Assembly (NCBI GenBank): GCA_016713585.1
Contig: JADJOV010000001.1
Span: 434,001-498,000 of the forward strand
Length of the DNA: 64,000 nt
Reading direction: 5' to 3'
Source of the DNA: Bdellovibrionales bacterium
Lineage (GTDB): Bacteria > Bdellovibrionota > Bdellovibrionia > Bdellovibrionales > Bdellovibrionaceae
In this document: in pieces, positions 58,708 to 64,000 of the stretch
Position numbering within the stretch: the first letter of the stretch is position 1
Layout of the letters: each line of letters opens with the position of its first letter
Program-made: the position numbers and the translations under genes
The notes under the pieces: model-generated
The model's database searches: none
What the model was told of the DNA's origin: nothing
Seen by the model: only the letters and a program-made list of their open reading frames with translations

Positions 58708-59886
58708 TTAGGGTTTTACAAAAAACTCTGCAAAAAACTCTTTCCAGTGAAGGCAGTGGACAGAACCAATTCGAGTTCGAACTGGGTCCTGGCTGAGAAA
58801 GATAATTTTACTGGCCTTGATTCCTTCAGCAGCGCGCTCAAGTTTGGCTACCTCAATAAGATCAACTTGCATTGACGATTTGATTTCAATTGCAATGATT
58901 TGTCTTGCTTTTGTTAGAACCAGATCGATTTCACCCCCCGCAGAAGTGTGGTACTGAAACATCGAGTAGTGTTGGCGGGCATAGGTGTTTAAACGAAAGA
59001 CCTCACAAATGACAAAATGTTCAAAGGCATGGCCATAGGCTGAAGTCATGGGTTTGATGGGAACATCTAAAGTTTCATCAAGAGCTTTCTTAACACCCAG
59101 GTCGAAAATATAAAATTTTGGTTTTTGTCCGACCGACTTTCGAATTGAATTATGGTATGCTGGAAGAAAAAATCCAACCAACGTATCTTCAAGAATTTGA
59201 AAATAGGACTCTACTGTTTTAGAGTCGATGTTGAGGTCTCGTGACAGTTTATTGAAATTGAGAAGCTTTCCATTCTCTTGACCCGCAACTTTGAGAAAGC
59301 TTCGGAATGCAAAATGATTACGAACAAGAAGCTCTTCCAGAATTTCTTCTTTAAGGTACGTGAGTGCGTATGCTCGCAGAAATTCGATGCGGCTCGCTGG
59401 GTCCAAAGAAATAATCTTTGGAAGCGAACCCCAATTAAGAATCATCTCAAGATTAAATTGATCGGGGAGTTCGAGGTGAACAAATGGGTGCAGTTTATAA
59501 TCAAAGGCCCGACCGGCCAACAGATTAGAGGCGCCGCGCTTGAGCTTTCGAGCGCTGGACCCTGTCAAAACAAATTTGAGATCATCTTCTTCAATCAGCT
59601 TGTGAACAATATCGAGTATTTTTGGAATTTTCTGGATTTCATCAATAATCACCCAGGACGGCCTGATTTTTAATGCGCGCAAGTCGGCGGTCAAAAGATC
59701 AGGATTTTGAAAATATCTGTTGAAAACCTGTGATTCTAGCAAATTAAAGGTAACTAGCGCGGATTTTTGTCTTGCTGGCAATTCGTCGACAAACTGCGTC
59801 CGAATGTAGGTCGATTTGCCCACGCCACGGGCACCAAAGAGGAAGAAGCTTTGTGTTTTTAAACTGTTAAGCCTTCTCGGGATCAT
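58708..59886 (-). CDS. AAA_14/DUF4143 ATPase (copy 3)
   Basis: 392 residues. Walker A GARGVGKST, Walker B WVIIDEIQKIPKI, sensor VLTGSSARKLKRG, winged helix LSRDLNIDSKTVESYFQILE, and GEIDLVLTKARQIIAIEIKS at the C-terminus. Only 8 nt from the VOC gene start on its 5' side but transcribed in the same direction. Short ACGACAT repeats occur downstream at about 58624-58640. Confidence 0.9.
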   Translation of the reverse strand: MIPRRLNSLKTQSFFLFGARGVGKSTYIRTQFVDELPARQKSALVTFNLLESQVFNRYFQNPDLLTADLRALKIRPSWVIIDEIQKIPKILDIVHKLIEEDDLKFVLTGSSARKLKRGASNLLAGRAFDYKLHPFVHLELPDQFNLEMILNWGSLPKIISLDPASRIEFLRAYALTYLKEEILEELLVRNHFAFRSFLKVAGQENGKLLNFNKLSRDLNIDSKTVESYFQILEDTLVGFFLPAYHNSIRKSVGQKPKFYIFDLGVKKALDETLDVPIKPMTSAYGHAFEHFVICEVFRLNTYARQHYSMFQYHTSAGGEIDLVLTKARQIIAIEIKSSMQVDLIEVAKLERAAEGIKASKIIFLSQDPVRTRIGSVHCLHWKEFFAEFFVKP

Positions 59887-59894
59887 ATTCCGAA

Positions 59895-60338
59895 TTATAG
59901 ACCATTTTTTGGAATATGGTCAAGGTCCAATTTTGCGAGGTTGGTTTGGGGTTGGCCCATCGCAGAACAAATTTCGACCAACATACCGTTACAATCGCGA
60001 ACGTAGCTTACAATCTGGCCCCATGGTTTTTTCTTAGGTTTGCTAGTCGAAATGGCTCCGGCTTTAACAGCCTTTTCGAAAGCCTTTTTCACGTCATCTG
60101 CAACAAAAGCAATCTCAAGACCTGGTGCATTCTTCTTTAGGCTTAACTTTTGATATTTAAATCCATGGTCACCGGCAGTGTCATGATGGACAAAACCTAG
60201 CTTTGTATCGCCGGTCACCATTTCTCCGTATTGACCGCTATCGTGTAGAAAACCAGATTTCAAACCAAACGCTTTTTCATAAAACTTCATAGTAGCTGCA
60301 ACATCATCGACATAAATTAAGGTGTATCCAAGTTTCAT
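59895..60338 (-). CDS. VOC/glyoxalase-family protein
   Basis: 147 residues with two beta-alpha-beta-beta-beta halves: YTLIYVDDVAATMKFYEKAF and LEIAFVADDVKKAFEKAVKA, ending GMLVEIC. Putative metal ligands are His and Glu in LGFVHHD and LVEIC. Substrate not predictable. Confidence 0.85.
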   Translation of the reverse strand: MKLGYTLIYVDDVAATMKFYEKAFGLKSGFLHDSGQYGEMVTGDTKLGFVHHDTAGDHGFKYQKLSLKKNAPGLEIAFVADDVKKAFEKAVKAGAISTSKPKKKPWGQIVSYVRDCNGMLVEICSAMGQPQTNLAKLDLDHIPKNGL

Positions 60339-60353
60339 TTTTATTCTCCTGAT

Positions 60354-61172
60354 CTAAAGTTTCAAGGCTTCGATATAAAATCCACGAGGTACATTTGGCG
60401 TAGATCTTGGTGCAGTCGGAAATGGCCAACGCTTTGGGGCAAACTCACCAGGCTGAGTTACATTTGCGCTCCAGCCAAGCTCCTTCATGAAAACCTCTGG
60501 ATCATCAGTTCCAAATTTCCAAGGAGCTCCAATGCTGGCCAAGAAATCGAGTTGGTTCTGCATATAAGGCGCTTGAAGTAAGGTTTTTGATAGAATATCT
60601 AACAACATCACATCGTTTGGTGAAGACAACATACTTAGGCGACTAAAAAGAGCTCTGACCTGAGTCTCTTCCAAGTACATAAGAAGTCCTTCAACTAGCC
60701 ACAATGTTCTCTCATTTCGTTTAAAGCCACTTTGCTTGAGTTGTTCATGCCATTCTTCGCGAAGATCAACCGGAAGAATCTTACGAATACAGTTAGGTCT
60801 CACATCTCTAAGCTTTTCGATTTTATAAGCAAAAACTTCTTGTCGATCCAACTCAAAAATAACAGTCTCTTTTGGCAAATTCAGACGAAACGATCGTGTG
60901 TCCATACCTGCCGCGAGAATAACAACTTGACGAACTCCCTCGCAGACAAAGTGATTTATTCTTTGATCCATAAAAGCAGTTCGTATAGGAACAGCCGGCT
61001 GCTCACCTGATACTGCAATGGCTCTCTGCAAAAGTAATTTTCCCTCATCTCCAGCAAGCAAATCTGCATATGGGTCAGAAAACAAACGCCCCTCTGCCTC
61101 ACTTCGCTGAGTCTCAAGAGCTCGCATCGCTGCTGTTAACAAAGATGTTTTTGCAATCGAATCCATCTTCAT
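60354..61172 (-). CDS. Class I SAM methyltransferase, LCMT/PPM1 type
   Basis: 272 residues. The SAM site is VVILAAGMDTRSFRL; ELDRQEVFAYKIEKL binds the ribose; LWLVEGLLMYLEE is the family post-motif. Bacterial members often act on secondary metabolites or carboxyl groups; the substrate is unknown. Ends just before the VOC gene. Confidence 0.87.
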   Translation of the reverse strand: MKMDSIAKTSLLTAAMRALETQRSEAEGRLFSDPYADLLAGDEGKLLLQRAIAVSGEQPAVPIRTAFMDQRINHFVCEGVRQVVILAAGMDTRSFRLNLPKETVIFELDRQEVFAYKIEKLRDVRPNCIRKILPVDLREEWHEQLKQSGFKRNERTLWLVEGLLMYLEETQVRALFSRLSMLSSPNDVMLLDILSKTLLQAPYMQNQLDFLASIGAPWKFGTDDPEVFMKELGWSANVTQPGEFAPKRWPFPTAPRSTPNVPRGFYIEALKL

Positions 61173-61181
61173 GCTCCCAAG

Positions 61182-62060
61182 CTAATTTGAACCGATAAAC
61201 AAAAAACTCCATTTATCTATGACAGGCACAAATAAATAAATCAAAACACTCACATTGATCCAAATAAAAAAGCGCAACCAGTTTTTGTCGCCTGCGTCTT
61301 TTTGAAATCTGAAAAACTCGTATAAGATTTTTGCGGATGTCGGCACGACAAGAGCCAAGTAGATCCAGTTTGCATGAATCAACCAGGGTGAAGCCAAAGC
61401 CACTCCGACATACAGAAAAGTGTAAAGGCCCATTTGAAAGACTGTCCTTTTCATCCCCAAGGCAACAGGCAGAGTTGGAACTCCTCCCGCTCGATAATCA
61501 TCTTTGAATTTAATGGCAAGGGCCCAAAAATGGGGCATCTGCCATAAAAACAAAATTAGAAATAAGTAAATGGATTCAGGACCAAGTATATCAGGATTCA
61601 CCGCCACATAACCGATAGTGACTGGAAGGGCCCCTGGAATAGCCCCAGGAACAGCGGCATAGATCCACCGTGGTTTCCAGTAATAAGTATATACTCCGTT
61701 GTAGAGGGCAATCGTGAGTCCGCCAACCACTGCTGCCAGGGGGGCGACTTCGACTAACAACTCGATTCCGCCTAGAATAAAACCTATGGCCAAAATCATT
61801 GCGGCGGCAGGGGTCACTTTTCCTGAAGCCACGGGACGATTTGAGGTTCTTGGCATTTTTTGATCAAGTTTATATTCTTGCGCTTGATTCAGAGCCAGGG
61901 ATCCTGAGCTGAGTAAATAAACACCTAGCAAAGTTTTAAGGAAATGAAGCCAGCTGAAGTGATTCTCAAGCTGAAAGCCCGCCGCATAGCCAGCAAGTGC
62001 CGAGAGAACGACGAAAATGACAATTCCAATTTTGGTCAGTTGAGCGTATATCTTGAACAC
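61182..62060 (-). CDS. ctaB: Protohaem IX farnesyltransferase (haem O synthase)
   Basis: Adds a farnesyl group to haem B, making haem O for the oxidase. 292 residues, about nine helices. Asp-rich and family motifs: NQAQEYKLDQKMPRTSNRPV, LYNGVYTYYWKPRW, IPGALPVTIGY, KFKDDYRAGGVPTLPVALG. Last gene of the oxidase cluster, 3 nt after ctaF. Confidence 0.92.
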   Translation of the reverse strand: MFKIYAQLTKIGIVIFVVLSALAGYAAGFQLENHFSWLHFLKTLLGVYLLSSGSLALNQAQEYKLDQKMPRTSNRPVASGKVTPAAAMILAIGFILGGIELLVEVAPLAAVVGGLTIALYNGVYTYYWKPRWIYAAVPGAIPGALPVTIGYVAVNPDILGPESIYLFLILFLWQMPHFWALAIKFKDDYRAGGVPTLPVALGMKRTVFQMGLYTFLYVGVALASPWLIHANWIYLALVVPTSAKILYEFFRFQKDAGDKNWLRFFIWINVSVLIYLFVPVIDKWSFLFIGSN

Positions 62061-62063
62061 AAA

Positions 62064-62423
62064 TTAAAGCGTGCTGTGCTCAGCGATCCTAGTCCAAATG
62101 TCTAGCGCCGAGAATGCAAACAACAGCGCAAGAAAGAAAAATCCAGTTCCAAAAATCACTCGATTCATCATTTTATCTTCTTTTAAATGCATAAACCAAA
62201 GTAGCACAAGTGCAGCTTTAACGGAGGCTATTAAAAATGCAATGGGAGCGGCCAAGGGTCCGAACGCGTGACGAAACTGATAGGCTAACACTGTCAAAAC
62301 GGTCAGAGCATAGAGCGCCCCAGCCACTTTCACATAGGTCATAATTGGAGTGACGTGTAACTCTGAATGCGAAGTCGTATTCACATTAATATTAGCTGTG
62401 CTGTGTGTTTTGTCATGACCCAT
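62064..62423 (-). CDS. ctaF: Cytochrome c oxidase subunit IV (CtaF/CyoD type)
   Basis: 119 residues from the ATG at 62423 (GGAGG upstream). A His/Ser-rich lead is followed by three helices (VAGALYALTVLTVLAY, IASVKAALVLLWFMHLKED, FGTGFFFLALLFAFSALDIW). The KxALVLxxFMHL motif is typical. The longer upstream frame overlaps ctaE and is not needed. Confidence 0.87.
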   Translation of the reverse strand: MGHDKTHSTANINVNTTSHSELHVTPIMTYVKVAGALYALTVLTVLAYQFRHAFGPLAAPIAFLIASVKAALVLLWFMHLKEDKMMNRVIFGTGFFFLALLFAFSALDIWTRIAEHSTL

Positions 62424-62446
62424 TGAGAATCCTCCGTAATTACGAA

Positions 62447-62981
62447 TCAACCGACTAGATAGAGTAAAGGAAAGAGAAAAATCCAAATCAAATCCACAAT
62501 GTGCCAAAAAATTCCGACCCCTTCTACAGGAGTATAAAACTCAGGTCCGAAATGTCCTTTGGCTGCCCTGATCGCAACCCAAATAATCAAACCCATTCCC
62601 AACAAAACGTGGATTCCATGCAATCCAGTCATGCAAAAATAAAACCCAAAATAGAGGCCTAAATTCTGGTGAACTGCTTGAACATGACTTGGATCCAAAA
62701 ACTTTCCGGGCAAGAACCCCAGGTGAAACTTATGAGAATACTCAAAGTATTTAACCACCATAAAAACAAGACCCAAAACAACCGTGAGCGCCAGACTCAG
62801 AATTGCCTGATTCTTCTTTCGAACCTGTAGAAAATGAATTCCCAAGGCCATTGTGAGGGATGAGGTCACCAATACTACACCATATGCCCTCTTTGGCACT
62901 ATCATATTGTTGGGTGGCATCCCGAAAATGGTGAGCAACTTCAAAATAGCTCGAATTTGGCTTTGAATTATCTGTATTCAT
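62447..62981 (-). CDS. ctaE: Cytochrome c oxidase subunit III (frameshift, possible internal deletion)
   Basis: The ATG at 62981 overlaps the ctaD stop. The N-terminus [20 protein letters not shown] and AKEGIW is subunit-III-like; then, in another frame, [52 protein letters not shown] and [20 protein letters not shown] complete the later helices. The first two helices (the usual MWLFLVTEVLLF... region, about 40 residues) are absent between the parts. The junction near 62893 may be a deletion or assembly collapse. Confidence 0.85.
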
Positions 62982-64000
62982 AGGGCCCCGCAGTGACAAC
63001 TGGTTCATAGTCAAAGTTAGAATGTGGTGGCGGCGATGAGGTTTGCCACTCTAAAGTCTTGGCTCCCCATGGATTTGGGGAGCTTTTTTACCCCAGAGCA
63101 ATCCGGTGACAATAACGTACAAGGATATCAAGAAGCCACAGGCAATCAGCCAAGAGCCCACAGTGGAAATGGCATTCAAGGAATGGTAGGCCGGAATATA
63201 GTCAAAGTATCGTCGTGGCATACCCATAGAGCCCAAAATAAATTGGGGAAAAAACGTCACGTTAAAACCAATAAAAGTAAAGACAAATGACAGCCTTGCG
63301 AGACTCTCACTATACATTTTCCCAAACATTTTTGGGAACCAATAATAGAATCCACCCATGATCGCCATCAAAGTTCCCCCGACCATAACGTAATGAAAAT
63401 GAGCCACGACGAAATAGGTGTCATGAAAATGCACATCAACTCCAATGACCGCTAGCATAATTCCGGTCACCCCACCTATGGCAAATAAAAACAAAAAGCC
63501 AAGAGCATAAAGCATTGGCGACTGAAAGGAAACCGAGCCCTTGTAAAGAGTCGCCAGCCAGTTAAACATTTTAATCGCCGTCGGTACGCCGACCAACATC
63601 GTAATAAATGAGAAAATTATGCCAGCTAGGCTTGACTGACCAGAGACAAACATATGGTGTCCCCAGACGAAAAAGGAAACAGCGGTGATTCCAAGAGAGG
63701 AATATGCAATGGCTGTGTATCCAAAAATAGTTTTTCTTGAGAAAGCTGTAATCAACTCACTGATAATACCCATCGCAGGCAATATCATAATATAGACTGC
63801 AGGGTGGGAATAGAACCAGAAAAATGTTGAAACAATACAGGGTCTCCCCTAATTTTGGATCAAAAACCCCAATTCCAAGGGTTCTTTCTGCAACGAGCAG
63901 CAACAAGGTAATTGCCAGAACCGGGGTTGCTAGAATTTGAATAATAGCCGTTGAATAGATGGCCCAAATAAATAGAGGAATTCGCCACATTGTCATTCCA
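62968..64000 (-). CDS. ctaD: Cytochrome c oxidase subunit I, C-terminal part (frameshifts; runs off window)
   Basis: Catalytic subunit of the aa3-type oxidase. [20 protein letters not shown] (CuB His region), WGHHMFVSG (two CuB His), [32 protein letters not shown] (haem His ligands) are intact. Indels near 63852 (G-run), 63832 (T-run) and 63083 (A-run) break the frame; the corrected tail is [20 protein letters not shown] and stops at 62968. The 5' end lies beyond 64000. Confidence 0.92.

Overview
The window is about 44-46% GC and looks like chromosome of a Bdellovibrio-like predatory bacterium (phylum Bdellovibrionota). This placement is inference. It rests on a zinc-finger histone-fold protein, Gly-rich surface lipoproteins and tail-fibre-like adhesins, an AmpG muropeptide importer beside an adenosine-deaminase-like enzyme, a pal/cpoB block, and an aa3-type cytochrome oxidase operon.

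Layout. 0-5.7 kb: a large surface lipoprotein, msrC, a fused AbiEii toxin remnant and a HigBA toxin-antitoxin pair with a perfect palindromic operator. 6-11.4 kb: a nested transposon island. An IS256-family remnant is followed by a decayed DDE element, then by a DDE transposase split by an IS66-type element whose 26-bp inverted ends and 8-bp target duplication are intact. 11.7-13.8 kb: decayed genes (secreted protein, XRE and LysR regulators). 13.8-19 kb: a small membrane protein, tRNA-Ser(GGA), a chemoreceptor, a Cys-rich exported protein, the zinc-finger histone and a DEAD-box helicase. 19-24 kb: hemolysin III, M14-like amidase, lipoprotein, PilZ, coiled-coil and HAMP proteins. 23.7-27.7 kb: the minus-strand block pal - DUF4398 - cpoB - tsaD - rsmA - smpB. 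27.8-34 kb: an outer-membrane protease/propeller/barrel protein and exported proteins. 34-37.8 kb: ampG, deaminase, GNAT, HNH. 37.9-43.9 kb: slyD-yajQ, a tesA-ybbA-ybbP-like block and the long-form tsaC. 44-60 kb: three DUF4143-type ATPases, an adhesin, LysR/oxidoreductase, trpS, a K+ channel with a separate cyclic-nucleotide-binding partner, and FAH and MaiA homologues of tyrosine catabolism. 60-64 kb: VOC protein, methyltransferase, and the cytochrome oxidase block ctaD-ctaE-ctaF-ctaB, with ctaD running off the window end.

A dominant property of this sequence is the number of single-base frameshifts, mostly in homopolymers, inside otherwise well conserved and often essential genes (trpS, pal, ctaD, yajQ, slyD, rhlE, ybbP and others). 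Reading continues normally in a second frame after each break, so I treat most of these as probable sequencing or assembly indels and give merged gene spans. Genes in the transposon island and at 11.7-13.8 kb could be truly decayed.

The most notable items are the zinc-finger histone with four 13-bp iterons upstream, a DUF4143 ATPase gene bracketed by a 172-bp direct repeat, a DUF4143 promoter overlapped by a 27-bp-arm palindrome with an apparently leaderless start, and the split K+ channel/cNMP-binding pair.
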